Below, one piece after another: positions 32,594 through 41,937 of a DNA stretch of 64,000 nt. A program made the position numbers and the translations under genes. This stretch comes from Bryobacterales bacterium (GTDB taxonomy: Bacteria > Acidobacteriota > Terriglobia > Bryobacterales > Bryobacteraceae), in NCBI GenBank assembly GCA_003164035.1, contig PLRS01000055.1, positions 1-64,000 of the forward strand. Direction: 5' to 3'. Each line of letters opens with the position of its first letter. Position 1 is the first letter of the stretch. Under the pieces are notes generated by a model. The model was not told where the DNA came from and did no database searches. It worked only from the letters and a program-made list of their open reading frames with translations.

Positions 32594-33343
32594 ATGCGTT
32601 ACCGTATGAAGCAGTTATTCGCTCCGGCGCTCCTGCTCGCTGCCGGACCGATGTTGTCCAGGGCCGCCACCACATATTACATCCCTAACGGATTGACGAC
32701 CGGCGAGGAATTCCAACTGGTGTTCCTGGCCGACAACGACTACTACAGCGTCACCAGTTCGAACATCGCCACCTATAACACCGATGTGACCGACGATGCC
32801 GAATCGTCGGGATCGATGGTCAAATCCATGACGGTTGCCCTTGGCATTCAGTGGAAAGCGATCGTTTCGACCGGGGCGGAGAGCGCGGCTACCAACATCG
32901 GTACATCGACGGTGCCCATTTACAACCTGTACGGGCAGGTGGTCGCCAACGGCACCGCGGGACTATGGAGCGGCAGCCTGGTGAACGCCATTCAGTATTC
33001 CGAAGACGGCTATTTGACCCAAGCCTGGACATACACCGGCACCAACTCCAATGGCTCGATCGATGTGGGATATGCGTTGGGGGACACAAATGTGCAGGCC
33101 GGTGACACCTACGATACCGACTACAACTGGGTCGCGGGCGGTCCGGCTCTGGCGTCGGATGAGGGTTTCTTTTTCGCCATCTCCCCGGTGCTGATCGTGA
33201 CAGGTCCGAAAACAGTAGCTTTAGCGCCCCTGGTCACGACGCCTGAGCCTTCGAGCGGCATGCTGGCGGGCATCGGCCTGGCGCTGGTGGGCATCGGCGC
33301 GGTCCGGCGGCACGACTATCACAAATCCCGGAGCCGGTCGTAA
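32594..33343 (+). CDS. PEP-CTERM sorting-domain exported protein
   Basis: 249 aa from ATG 32594, preceded by AGGAGATCAAATCG, a good ribosome binding site; the frame is open upstream but that start lacks a signal. Signal peptide about residues 1-24 (LFAPALLLAAGPMLSRA). The mature part is rich in Thr, Ser, Asn and Tyr with no Cys. The C-terminus has TPEPSSGMLAGIGLALVGIG followed by AVRRHDYHKSRSRS: a PEP motif, a hydrophobic helix and a basic tail. Such proteins are cut by exosortase and released to the surface or biofilm matrix. No exosortase gene is in the window. Confidence 0.88.
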   Translation: MRYRMKQLFAPALLLAAGPMLSRAATTYYIPNGLTTGEEFQLVFLADNDYYSVTSSNIATYNTDVTDDAESSGSMVKSMTVALGIQWKAIVSTGAESAATNIGTSTVPIYNLYGQVVANGTAGLWSGSLVNAIQYSEDGYLTQAWTYTGTNSNGSIDVGYALGDTNVQAGDTYDTDYNWVAGGPALASDEGFFFAISPVLIVTGPKTVALAPLVTTPEPSSGMLAGIGLALVGIGAVRRHDYHKSRSRS

Positions 33344-33417
33344 AGCCGCGAACCCTTTCCGCGCACTCGTTATTCGCCGCCCCACCCTACGATCGAGTAA
33401 ACTGGCTGAATCTGGGT

Positions 33418-34758
33418 ATGGAACCGCCCAATCGAACAATTTCGCGCCGGACCGCCGCTAAGAGCATCCTCACGGCGGGAACGGCGGGGCTGGTCGGCGC
33501 CTCGCTGGCGGAAGCTTCCCAGCCGCACACCCAGACCGCCCTGCAAGCGGCCGCGAACTCCGCTCCGCCGCCGCAGTCTTCCAAGCCGGCTGCGGCGATT
33601 GAGAATAAGATGTCATCTATGACGCCCAACATGCTCGGCGCGTACGGCGAATGGGCCGCGCAGTCGGTGCCCGATCCCCCGCGCCTCTCCTTCCGGCAAC
33701 CCATGTTCCGCGACCTGGACGCGTGGCGCGCCGTGGCGCGGGCGCGCTTCCTCGAGGCGCTGCATTCACCCGGCGGTGCCGCTACTCCCGTCGCCACGGT
33801 GCGGCAGCAGTTGGAGTTTGACGGCCTGTCCATCGAGCGCCTCGAGTGGCAGTTGCCCTTTGGCCCTCCCACCGAAGCGCTCCTTCTCAAGCCGGCCGGC
33901 GCCCGCGGCAAGCTGCCCGGTATCGTCGGTCTGCACGACCATGGCGGCAACAAGTACTTCGGCCTGCGAAAAATCACCCGCACCTCGAACGATCCGCATC
34001 CCGCCATGGTGCGGCATCAGGCGCTTTACTACGGCGGCCTGGCATGGGCCAACGAGCTGAGCCGCCGCGGCTACGTGGTGCTGGTGCATGACGCATTCAC
34101 CTTCGGCAGCCGCCGCATGCGACTCGCCGATCTGCCCGCCAGTATCCGCGACAACATGGTGGAATCGAATCCCGAGGCCGAAGAAGAGATCGAGCGCTAC
34201 AACCACGTCGCCGCCAACCATGAGCACATCATCGCCAAGAGCCTTTTCTGCGCCGGCATGACCTGGCCGGGCGTGTTTGTCTTCGACGACCGCCGCGCCC
34301 TTGATTACCTCGCTTCCCGGCCCGAAGTGGACGCCACCCGAATCGGCTGCGCCGGCCTTTCCGGCGGCGGCCTGCGCACCGTCATGCTCGCCGGCGCCGA
34401 CGACCGAATCCGCTGCGCCTGCTGCGCCGGCATGATGACCACCTGGCGCGACTATCTCCTGAACAAGTCCTACACCCACACCTGGATGTGCTACGTCCCC
34501 GGGCTGCCGCTCGATCTCGACTACCCGGAAATCCTCGGGCTCGCCGCGCCCAATCCGGTGCTGGTATTGAACAACCGGCAGGACCAGCTTTTCAGCATGC
34601 CCGAAATGGAAAGAGCCAGCGGCATTCTGACCGAGGTGTACCGTAAGGCCGGCGCGCCCGGCCGCTATCGCAGCATTTTTTTCGACGGCCCCCACAAGTT
34701 CGATCCCGAGATGCAAAAGGAAGCCTTCGCCTGGTTCGACCGCTGGCTCAAGAGCTGA
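33418..34758 (+). CDS. Tat-exported alpha/beta hydrolase (esterase-like)
   Basis: 446 aa. A twin-arginine signal (ISRRTAAKSILTAGTAGLVGASLA) is at the N-terminus. The hydrolase fold covers about 120-446: LPGIVGLHDHGGNKYFG, YVVLVHDAFTFGSRR, ATRIGCAGLSGGGLRTVMLAG with the nucleophile Ser in GLSGGG, and a late His in FDGPHKFD. The acid is probably Asp in NNRQDQLF. This resembles the ABH7/acetylxylan-esterase-like dienelactone hydrolase group. Four Cys occur in a cluster (DDRIRCACCAG). The substrate is likely a plant-derived ester, but this is inference. Confidence 0.85.
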   Translation: MEPPNRTISRRTAAKSILTAGTAGLVGASLAEASQPHTQTALQAAANSAPPPQSSKPAAAIENKMSSMTPNMLGAYGEWAAQSVPDPPRLSFRQPMFRDLDAWRAVARARFLEALHSPGGAATPVATVRQQLEFDGLSIERLEWQLPFGPPTEALLLKPAGARGKLPGIVGLHDHGGNKYFGLRKITRTSNDPHPAMVRHQALYYGGLAWANELSRRGYVVLVHDAFTFGSRRMRLADLPASIRDNMVESNPEAEEEIERYNHVAANHEHIIAKSLFCAGMTWPGVFVFDDRRALDYLASRPEVDATRIGCAGLSGGGLRTVMLAGADDRIRCACCAGMMTTWRDYLLNKSYTHTWMCYVPGLPLDLDYPEILGLAAPNPVLVLNNRQDQLFSMPEMERASGILTEVYRKAGAPGRYRSIFFDGPHKFDPEMQKEAFAWFDRWLKS

Positions 34759-34765
34759 CCCGCCG

Positions 34766-35545
34766 TTAGCCCGGCTTGCGCGCCGCGAGTGCGATCCGGA
34801 CCCACTGGAAGCGGATGTCGCCGTCCGGCATTGGGGTGATGGCGAACGTTCGCACCGCTTCCGCCGGCGCTTCGAGGAACAGGCGGCGCACCTCGGCGGC
34901 CGCTTCCCCGCTACAACCGCCCTTTTCGAGCCACGCCCGCAGGGTGATCGGCACGGATTCGGGAACCTCATCCAGCGCCTCCAGCGCGAACCCGGCGTCA
35001 GTAACGAAACCGCGCCATTGGGAAGCCGTGTAGTTGCGAACGTGCGAGCCGTCCCGCAGAACCTCGACGTGGTTGTGCCAGGCATCCACTTCCGGCGCGT
35101 CGTCCGGTTCGGCGGAATCGGCCACTAATAGCCGCCCACCCGGCCGCAGCACCCGGTACGCTTCCGCCACGAACTTGGCCGGGGAAACAAAATGGTGTGC
35201 CGCCAGGCGGCAAAGCACACCGTCGAAGGCGTCTGCCGCGAAGGGAAGAGATTCGGCCGCCCCGCTCTCAAACACCAGGTTGGCAAGCCCGGCCGCCCGT
35301 GCTCGTTCCCGGGCCTTCTCCAGCATAGCCGCGGAGACGTCCACGCCGGTCACCTCCGCAACCAGGGGCGCGAAGGCCACGGCCGTGAAACCGGCGCCCG
35401 TGGCGACGTCCAGCAACCTGTGCGAAGGCTGGCAGTGCGCGTGTTCCATGAGCCACGCCAGCGATTCGCGGTTCCACTCATTCCACTCCGCGTTGTACTG
35501 GGGAGCCTGACGATCGAACTGTTCCTGCGAGGTTCGTGAGGGCAT
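34766..35545 (-). CDS. SAM-dependent class I methyltransferase
   Basis: 259 aa. Methyltransf_11 fold: HRLLDVATGAGFTAVAFAPLVAEVTGVDVSAAMLEKA (motif I, SAM binding), ESLPFAADAFDGVLCRLAAHHF (post-I), EAYRVLRPGGRLLVADSAEPDD (motif III). The N-terminal QEQFDRQAPQYNAEWN is like UbiE-type enzymes. Acceptor substrate unknown. It is convergent with the hydrolase gene. Confidence 0.9.
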   Translation of the reverse strand: MPSRTSQEQFDRQAPQYNAEWNEWNRESLAWLMEHAHCQPSHRLLDVATGAGFTAVAFAPLVAEVTGVDVSAAMLEKARERARAAGLANLVFESGAAESLPFAADAFDGVLCRLAAHHFVSPAKFVAEAYRVLRPGGRLLVADSAEPDDAPEVDAWHNHVEVLRDGSHVRNYTASQWRGFVTDAGFALEALDEVPESVPITLRAWLEKGGCSGEAAAEVRRLFLEAPAEAVRTFAITPMPDGDIRFQWVRIALAARKPG

Positions 35546-35570
35546 CTCCTATCGATTATCGAACGGAATC

Positions 35571-36680
35571 TCAGGATTCAAGAGCCAGAAAAGTTCGCAC
35601 GCGATCCAGTTCCGCCTCGAGTTCCCTCCTGAAAGCTCCTTCGCGCGGTGGCCGCGACTCGACATAACCGAACTCGGACGTAAGCTCACCGTTCCGCACC
35701 GAGAGGTTGCCCCAGCCAATCACACGGTCGCGCCATAGCAGCGGCAAAGCGTAATAGCCGAGCTTTCGTTTAGGAGCCGGCGTATAGGCTTCAAAACGGT
35801 ACACCCAGCCCCACAACAGCTCGAAGCGGTCGCGATCCCACACCACCGGGTCGAAGGGGGTCAGCAAGCGCACCGTGTCCGGCGGCGTAGCGCCCGCCGC
35901 ATCCTCTTCGGCCGGCCAATACCAGTCCACGCCGTCGACGCGCGCATGCGAGAGCCGCTGTCTAGCTCGCGCGAGGGCACTCTTCAATTCGCCGTGCCAC
36001 TGCGGCACCGCATACCGCAGACGGCGCACCAGGTCCGACAGGCACGCTCCGGGCAGCGGCGCGTAGATGCGGATGGCCGCGTCCACGAGCGCGTCGATGC
36101 GCGCGCGGCGCTCGGCCGTATCGGCCGGCTCGATCCCGTGCTGGTGAGCGGTGTAGATGCGGATGCCGTTCTCGCGGCGCACCACGCGCAGCATGCCGCG
36201 GTAATGCATGGCCGACAACAGATGGGTAGTGGCGTTCGACCAGCCGCCCCAGTAGTTCCTCACCGTGCCGTGCGAGAAATGGTTATCCACTTCGCGCGGG
36301 TGCGCCCAGCCGCGTTCCCTCACAAACTCCAGCAGGAGTTGCGCCTGCTTCCTGCGCGCGGCCGGCCATGGCCGGCGCCCTTCGGCGGGTACGTCTGTAT
36401 TCGAGCGCGGATGCATGAGCGCCTGTATGGGCCTGGTCACGAAACCGTAGACGAGGAAGAAGTCCTCCTCGACGCCAAGCTTTGCGTACAGACGTTCGAG
36501 GTCGCCGGCACGATAGCCTTTGACTCTATGGCGCAGCGTCAGGTCCTGGGCGCGCGCCGGAGCGCGGATGGGGTCGGCCTGCACAAACCCCAGCCGGTGG
36601 AGGGCTCGTTTCAGCGTGGTTGGAGTGAAGAGGCTACGGGCGACGGCGAACCGTCTCAAGTTATCCAGGGTGATCGGCAT
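35571..36680 (-). CDS. YcaQ/AlkX-like DNA crosslink-repair glycosylase (winged-helix family)
   Basis: 369 aa from ATG 36680; longer upstream frame is antisense to another gene. The N-terminus ITLDNLRRFAVARSLF leads into LHRLGFVQADPIRAPARAQDLTLRHR, with the Q-x-D motif proposed as the catalytic site of this HTH_42 family. RNYWGGWSNATTHLLSAMHYRGMLRVVRR forms a winged helix; LLTPFDPVVWDRDRFELLWGWVYRFEAYTPAPKRKLGYYALPLLWRDRVIGW is the conserved C-terminal block. These enzymes unhook interstrand DNA crosslinks and remove alkylated bases. Directly downstream on the same strand is the methyltransferase gene. Confidence 0.85.
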   Translation of the reverse strand: MPITLDNLRRFAVARSLFTPTTLKRALHRLGFVQADPIRAPARAQDLTLRHRVKGYRAGDLERLYAKLGVEEDFFLVYGFVTRPIQALMHPRSNTDVPAEGRRPWPAARRKQAQLLLEFVRERGWAHPREVDNHFSHGTVRNYWGGWSNATTHLLSAMHYRGMLRVVRRENGIRIYTAHQHGIEPADTAERRARIDALVDAAIRIYAPLPGACLSDLVRRLRYAVPQWHGELKSALARARQRLSHARVDGVDWYWPAEEDAAGATPPDTVRLLTPFDPVVWDRDRFELLWGWVYRFEAYTPAPKRKLGYYALPLLWRDRVIGWGNLSVRNGELTSEFGYVESRPPREGAFRRELEAELDRVRTFLALES

Positions 36681-36763
36681 GGCCAAATGTTGCCCAAGGT
36701 CCGCACGGCGATAACCGGCGGTCTCGGTATTATACCTATAGTGATCGATTCCGGCGGCCCGTA

Positions 36764-39280
36764 TCAGACCAGCGTGACGGTGTGCGGCTTTCGCTCGCCT
36801 TCCGGCGGAGAGACCAGCGCCGCCGCGCCCACCGAGGCGGAGACGAAATATTGCATCAGCGGCGCGGAGGTATCGAACGGACCTAGCGTCGCCTGATAGG
36901 TCCGCCGCCCCATCGGCTTCGCCGGCGTGACGGTCCACTCGGATGCGCCCATGGCACGGATGTGGAGTTGCACCGAGTGTACCAGGGCCTGGCCCGTGGC
37001 CACGATCATGATCCGCGCCTTCTCGCCCTTGCCGAACATGCTCGGCCGGGTTGGCAGGAACAGCCGTACGGGTGCGTTCGCGTCCGGCTTGATGAGTTCG
37101 GCGAACAGAGTCTCGGTTTCCGGCGGCAACTCCCCCAAGTATTCCTGAAGCGACAGGCGCAGCCGGACCAGCGCCAGGCGGACGAACTTGTTCTGCATGG
37201 AGGACAGGGTGCCGAGGTCGTTGCGCGTGGCGACGACGCTTTGAACGTCCAGCATGGCCTCGCGCACCCGCGGCGCCAGCCGTACCCACATCGGGACGGC
37301 TTCGGCCGCGATCAGCTTCCGCGCGTCTTCCCCGCTGCCCGCCTTCTTCAGCTCCGCGGCTTTGTTCAGAACCTCCTGCAAGCGGTGCGCCCCGATCCAG
37401 GCATCCGTGTAAGGCACCAGAAACTCGATGTGCCGGGCCAGATACTCCAGCCGCTCCTTCTCCACCGGACTTCGCGCCGCGTCCGCCAGGCTCCGCAGCG
37501 CCGCTGCCACCTGCTTCTGCGACTCCACGACGGCCGGATCCGGCTCGTACTCGTTCCAGAAAGTGAAGCCTTCGTTGTAATCGCCCGAGAACTCGTGCTG
37601 CACCACATGGCCGTCCTTGATTTCCCTGGTTCCGGTGCAAAGCAGCTTCTGGTCCTTATCCATGTCCGTGAGCACGTCCGCCAATCGCGCGGCGCGCGCA
37701 CCCGAGGCCTGCGTGCGCGCGTACGCTTTGAAATGCTCCGCCGGCGACAGGCGCTTGTCCCAACTGAAACGAGCCTGATAACCGGCCGTCGGATCCACCA
37801 TCCGGTGGCGCCAATGAATTCCGATCATGCCCTGGCAACCGTACTGCTCCGCCAGGTTCAGGTCGCGCTCGAAGCGATGGACGTGGAATTGCGGCAGCCA
37901 CATCGACGGATCGTCTTCGAGCCACGGGATCGGCCAGCGCTCGCGGCCTTCCAGCTTTCCGAAAATCTCGTCGACGGGATCCCAGCCCAGCGTGTCGCTC
38001 AGGCACGAGAACACCACGTCGAGCGGAAGTTTTTGGTGAAATTGCGGAAAGTCGCGCACCACCCCGCCCCAGCCGCCCAGCACCATGCGCTTCGAGGGTG
38101 CGTTGCGTTTCAGAAAGTCGTGGGCCTGGAGGAAAGGCGTTACCGAGAACGGAATACCGGTCTTCCGGCCTTCCCAGTTCATCTGCTCGTCCTGCCATAG
38201 CCACACGTGGTCCACTTCCGGATAGGCTTCGAGCAGTTGTCCCAGGCGCGCCTCCAGCAGCTTCTTCGCTGTTACGGATTCGACGTCGAAACGCGGCGCG
38301 GCATCGTTCCGCTTGGGCATTTCCTTCGGCTTCACCTCGGGGGGAAGCGCGCGCCAGATCTCATCCGGAATCTGGTAGGGCTCAAACCCTACGCCGGTGC
38401 GCATCCCCAGGCGCTTCGCATATTGAAGCGCGTTGCGCAACAGGGATTGAGTCCGTTCCGCCGTTTCCCACGGGTCTTTCGCCAGCCGTGTCGCATCGGA
38501 GCCGAAGACCTCGCTGTCGTAGAACTGCGAAGCGCCCATCGCGAATCGCGAGGTGCGCTCCGGCAGATAGCCCCAGCGATGGCTGGCGGAGTTATCGAGA
38601 AACGCCAGATGGCCAACGCCCGCGAACTCGAACGAGAGATACGACTCCGCCCACTGCTCCGGTCCCGTGTACACGTGCATCCCGAAGGTGTTGAATCGCA
38701 TCCGTAGCATGGATTCGAAGTAGGCGCGAAAGTCTTCTTCGTTGTACACGCTGATGCAGTTCAAAAAATCCGGCCAGGGCAGCAGGCCGCGCACCGCGAA
38801 ACGCGGAGACGAAATCCAGGGTTGGCCCACGGCGGGAACCACCAGGTCCCGAGGGGCGTCGATCGGATAGTTGTCCCCGTCGATGCCAAAGTAAGCTCCC
38901 TGCCGCTCCAGGAACTCGAATACGGCATACTGCAGCGCGGTTTCTCCCGCTCCGGTCAATACCAGTTGGTTCGATGCCGCCGCCGCGATGGAGTACGCCT
39001 CGGTATGGTGGAACTGGTTCGGGTCGATCCGCATGGCGATCGTCAGATCGCCAGCCGGCGAATGGCTCTCGACAGAATCGGCCAGGCGGATCTCGTTCCC
39101 AATACCGAGCCGCGCCAACCCGCGCAGCAGTTCCCGGCTGGCGAGCCGGCGTCCAAAACTCGCGCCCGCGGGGGCCTGAATCAGGATCTTGCGGCTGCTT
39201 TGGCCTTCCAGTGCCCACACGGCGGCCGCGCCGCCAACCACCGAGTTCACCAGGAAATCTCTTCTGCTGGAGTTCGACAT
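36764..39280 (-). CDS. Tat-exported glycosidase-like protein (alpha-glucuronidase/hexosaminidase-type N-terminal domain)
   Basis: 838 aa from ATG 39280, with the Tat signal NSSRRDFLVNSVVGGAA. An N-terminal alpha/beta domain (about 30-130: ALQYAVFEFLERQGAYF) resembles the GH20/GH67 N-terminal domain. The central TIM barrel shows RFAVRGLLPWPDFLNC, RMRFNTFGMHVYTGPEQW, MRTGVGFEPYQIPDEIW, HVWLWQDEQMNW and PLDVVFSCLSDTLGWD. Helical and beta domains follow. The acidic residues in WLWQDEQMNWEG (about 350) are good catalytic candidates. It precedes no other polysaccharide enzyme, but an MFS organic-anion transporter gene lies just upstream on the same strand, suggesting use of a uronate-type sugar. 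Confidence 0.75.
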   Translation of the reverse strand: MSNSSRRDFLVNSVVGGAAAVWALEGQSSRKILIQAPAGASFGRRLASRELLRGLARLGIGNEIRLADSVESHSPAGDLTIAMRIDPNQFHHTEAYSIAAAASNQLVLTGAGETALQYAVFEFLERQGAYFGIDGDNYPIDAPRDLVVPAVGQPWISSPRFAVRGLLPWPDFLNCISVYNEEDFRAYFESMLRMRFNTFGMHVYTGPEQWAESYLSFEFAGVGHLAFLDNSASHRWGYLPERTSRFAMGASQFYDSEVFGSDATRLAKDPWETAERTQSLLRNALQYAKRLGMRTGVGFEPYQIPDEIWRALPPEVKPKEMPKRNDAAPRFDVESVTAKKLLEARLGQLLEAYPEVDHVWLWQDEQMNWEGRKTGIPFSVTPFLQAHDFLKRNAPSKRMVLGGWGGVVRDFPQFHQKLPLDVVFSCLSDTLGWDPVDEIFGKLEGRERWPIPWLEDDPSMWLPQFHVHRFERDLNLAEQYGCQGMIGIHWRHRMVDPTAGYQARFSWDKRLSPAEHFKAYARTQASGARAARLADVLTDMDKDQKLLCTGTREIKDGHVVQHEFSGDYNEGFTFWNEYEPDPAVVESQKQVAAALRSLADAARSPVEKERLEYLARHIEFLVPYTDAWIGAHRLQEVLNKAAELKKAGSGEDARKLIAAEAVPMWVRLAPRVREAMLDVQSVVATRNDLGTLSSMQNKFVRLALVRLRLSLQEYLGELPPETETLFAELIKPDANAPVRLFLPTRPSMFGKGEKARIMIVATGQALVHSVQLHIRAMGASEWTVTPAKPMGRRTYQATLGPFDTSAPLMQYFVSASVGAAALVSPPEGERKPHTVTLV

Positions 39281-39328
39281 GGAGATCACTCTAACTCCTG
39301 GCCCGGCCCGGCGCTCGGGCCCCGCAGC

Positions 39329-40627
39329 CTAATCGGGGCGTTTGCGGCTGACCATCAGGGCGACGACGCCGGATAGAAAGAGCGCGGCGGCGACGGCCCA
39401 GAGGCCTCCGGCATAAGTGCCGGTTCGGTTGCTGAGATAGCCGATGATGTAGGGACCGGCGAAGCCGCCCAGGTTGCCGAGCGAGCTGATGAGTCCGATG
39501 CCCGCGGCGGCGGCCGAGATACTCAGCACATTGCCCGGAATGGCCCAGAGCGGCGGATAAGCGGCCACGACTCCGGCCAGCGCCACGGAGAATGCGGCGA
39601 CCGCCAGGGGCACGTCGATGTAGGCGATTGTGAATGCCAAAATGGCGAGCGCGATGCCGCCGATGAAACGCGGGATGGCGGTGTGCCAGACGCGCTCGCC
39701 TGTTCGGTCCGAATGCCATCCGTTGGCGATCATGATGGGGATGGCGGCGATGGCGGGGATGGCGCAGATCCACGAGGTGGTTACGGCGTTGAAATTACCC
39801 ACCTTCTGGATGATCTTGGGTAGCCAGAGGCTGAGGCCGTAGTTGCCGGTGGTGCCGCCGAAGTAAGTGAGGCAGAGCAGCAGCACGTCCTTCTGGCGGA
39901 TCGCTTTCATAAAGGACATCTTCTCCACGCCGGCCTTCCTGGTTTGCTCGTTCGCGAGCTCATTGACCAGCCACGCGCGTTCGTCGTCGGCCAGCCAGTG
40001 GGCGTCGCGGGGGCGGTCGGTGAGGTAATACCAACTGATGAAGCCGCAGACGAGGGCGGGCAGACCCTCCAGGATGAAGAGCCAGCGCCAGCCGGAGAGC
40101 CCATGCCAGTGGGCTTTCATGAGCACCGCGGAGAGGGGCGCCACCAGGACCTGGGAGACCGGGATCGCGGCCATGAACATGGCGACGGCTTTGGCGCGGT
40201 CCCGGGCGACGTACCAGATGTTCAGGTACGTGATCATGCCGGGAAAGAAGGCGGCTTCGGCGATGCCCAGCGTGAAGCGCATGATGTAGAACTGGGACTC
40301 GGCGTGAATCAGACCGGTCCCGGAAGCGACCAATCCCCAGGTGAGGAGAGTTGCGGAGATGGCGCGGCGGGCGCTCCACCGGTGGACCAGCAGGGCGCCC
40401 GGGATGCCGAGGAGCGTGTAGCCGATGAAGAAGATGCCGGAGCCGAGGCCGAAGACCTTGTCGGAGAAGTGCAGTTCGTGGGTCATTTCGAGGCCCGCGA
40501 AGCCGATATTGATGCGATCGATATAGGCGATTACATAGAGGAGAAACAGATACGGCATGAGCCGGCGGGTGACATGGCTGCGCGTGCGCGCGCCGAGATT
40601 GGGAGGCGAAGGCAGGGTGACGGTCAT
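39329..40627 (-). CDS. MFS transporter, anion:cation symporter (ACS) type
   Basis: 432 aa, 12 predicted helices. Start ATG 40627 (MTVTLPSPPN); the frame upstream runs into a palindrome. RRLMPYLFLLYVIAYIDRINIGFAGLEM at helix 1 is the ACS (phthalate/glucarate/hexuronate permease) signature, and GIAEAAFFPGMITYLNIWY is helix 4 of that family. The middle loop carries LTDRPRDAHWL. The ACS family imports organic anions such as hexuronates with protons. The stop is about 50 bp before the glycosidase-like gene, same strand, so they may be cotranscribed and linked in function. Confidence 0.9.
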   Translation of the reverse strand: MTVTLPSPPNLGARTRSHVTRRLMPYLFLLYVIAYIDRINIGFAGLEMTHELHFSDKVFGLGSGIFFIGYTLLGIPGALLVHRWSARRAISATLLTWGLVASGTGLIHAESQFYIMRFTLGIAEAAFFPGMITYLNIWYVARDRAKAVAMFMAAIPVSQVLVAPLSAVLMKAHWHGLSGWRWLFILEGLPALVCGFISWYYLTDRPRDAHWLADDERAWLVNELANEQTRKAGVEKMSFMKAIRQKDVLLLCLTYFGGTTGNYGLSLWLPKIIQKVGNFNAVTTSWICAIPAIAAIPIMIANGWHSDRTGERVWHTAIPRFIGGIALAILAFTIAYIDVPLAVAAFSVALAGVVAAYPPLWAIPGNVLSISAAAAGIGLISSLGNLGGFAGPYIIGYLSNRTGTYAGGLWAVAAALFLSGVVALMVSRKRPD

Positions 40628-40717
40628 GTGCTCGATCGGGCTAAGCGTATCACAGGAAGGCCGGCGGAGGCCAAAGACGCCGTCGGCACGACGTCTGCCA
40701 AGGGCTGCTAGGACTTT

Positions 40718-40801
40718 AACCGCTCCCTCGCGGTCGCGGCTCGGTAAGTGACTGCGAATACGCGGCACCCGTAACCGAGCCGCGACCGTAAGGGAGCGGT
40801 T
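40718..40801. repeat. 28-bp inverted repeat, second member of the CCGCTCCCT/CGGTCGCGGCTCGG family
   Basis: Arms 40718-40745 and 40774-40801 pair with two changes around a 28-nt loop. The core matches the arms of the perfect palindrome at 26577-26662. It lies between the MFS gene and the convergent end of the ABC genes' neighbourhood; no gene occupies 40628-40911. Confidence 0.92.
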
Positions 40802-40911
40802 GCCGCGCCTAAACTGTCAGATCTCCGGATCGGTTAAGAGGGTCCCAGCGCTTTCGCGTTGGGCTATTCTCTTGCGCCCCTGACGGAGTCTCCAGCCTTT
40901 GTCGCGCCCCC

Positions 40912-41937
40912 CTACTTCCACCTGAACAGTTTCAGCGCCAGCCCGAAGCAAAGCACCATCCAGCCAACCAGGATGCCCAGTTGCGGCGCGACGTGGGCCA
41001 GCGCGGCGCCCTGCAGCATGCTGGCACGCAGCGCGTCGATCAGCGCGGTGAGCGGCAGGGCGCGGATGGCGGGCTGGAGCGCGTCGGGAAAGCGCTCGGC
41101 GGAGAAGAACACGCCGGAGAGAATCCACATGGGCATCATGACCACATTCATGAGACCGCTGGCGGCTTCGATGGTGCGGGCGCGGGAAGCGATCAGCATG
41201 CCCAGCGAACAGAATGCCAGCGAGCCCGCGAGGCACACCGCCCCGAAACCGGCCAGCGAGCCGCGCATCGGTACGCCGAACACCAGCATGCCGAAGCCGG
41301 CCACCACGCCCACTTCCACCACCAGCATGAACAGGCGCGAAAGGATGAACGAAAGCAGATAGTAATAGCGCGGCATGGGCGTGGCCACCAGCCGCTTGAG
41401 CAGTTTTTTCCGGCGTGCGTCCACCACGGCGAAGCCCATGCCCCAGATGGCGCTGCCCATCATATTCATGCCGAGCAGACCGGGGATCAGGAAATCGATG
41501 TAGCGGGAGCCGGGCTCGCGCATGAGCCGGTCAACGGCCGGGACCGGATTGGAGCGGCCGGCGGCGCTCTCGATGGCGTCGTTGGCCAATTGGCGGGCCG
41601 CGCGGCCGTCGGGGTTGGTGTCGTCGAAACGGTACGTCACGCCGCTGGGCGCGGTCTCCACCACCAGCGCCACCTTGCCTTGCCGCAGCGCTTCGACCGC
41701 GAGGCTTGGATTGAGCGGGCGAACGTCGAGCCGCTTTTCCAGGCGCAGGGCGCGCACCAGGGCGGGGCCGGTGGCGGCGACTTTCAGCACCTCCGCCGGC
41801 CGGTTGCGGAAAGCCAGGCCCAGGCCGGCGGCCAGCAGAATGGGGAACACGAAGACCCAAAAGATGGCTTCCGGCTCGCGCACGAACTCGCGGAAGCGCA
41901 CCAGCGTCAATTCCAGCAGCGGATGGCGGCTATTCAT
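40912..41937 (-). CDS. ABC-2 type transporter permease
   Basis: 341 aa. One N-terminal membrane helix (EAIFWVFVFPILLAAGLGLAF) is followed by an extracytoplasmic loop (about 50-160), then five helices (for example IDFLIPGLLGMNMMGSAIWGMGFA, MLVVEVGVVAGFGMLVFGV, AVCLAGSLAFCSLGMLIAS, GLMNVVMMPMWILSGVFF). The MPMWILSGVFFSAERFP stretch is the ABC-2 permease signature. It overlaps the ATPase gene by 8 nt. The exported substrate is unknown; drug or lipid export are typical for this class. Confidence 0.92.
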   Translation of the reverse strand: MNSRHPLLELTLVRFREFVREPEAIFWVFVFPILLAAGLGLAFRNRPAEVLKVAATGPALVRALRLEKRLDVRPLNPSLAVEALRQGKVALVVETAPSGVTYRFDDTNPDGRAARQLANDAIESAAGRSNPVPAVDRLMREPGSRYIDFLIPGLLGMNMMGSAIWGMGFAVVDARRKKLLKRLVATPMPRYYYLLSFILSRLFMLVVEVGVVAGFGMLVFGVPMRGSLAGFGAVCLAGSLAFCSLGMLIASRARTIEAASGLMNVVMMPMWILSGVFFSAERFPDALQPAIRALPLTALIDALRASMLQGAALAHVAPQLGILVGWMVLCFGLALKLFRWK

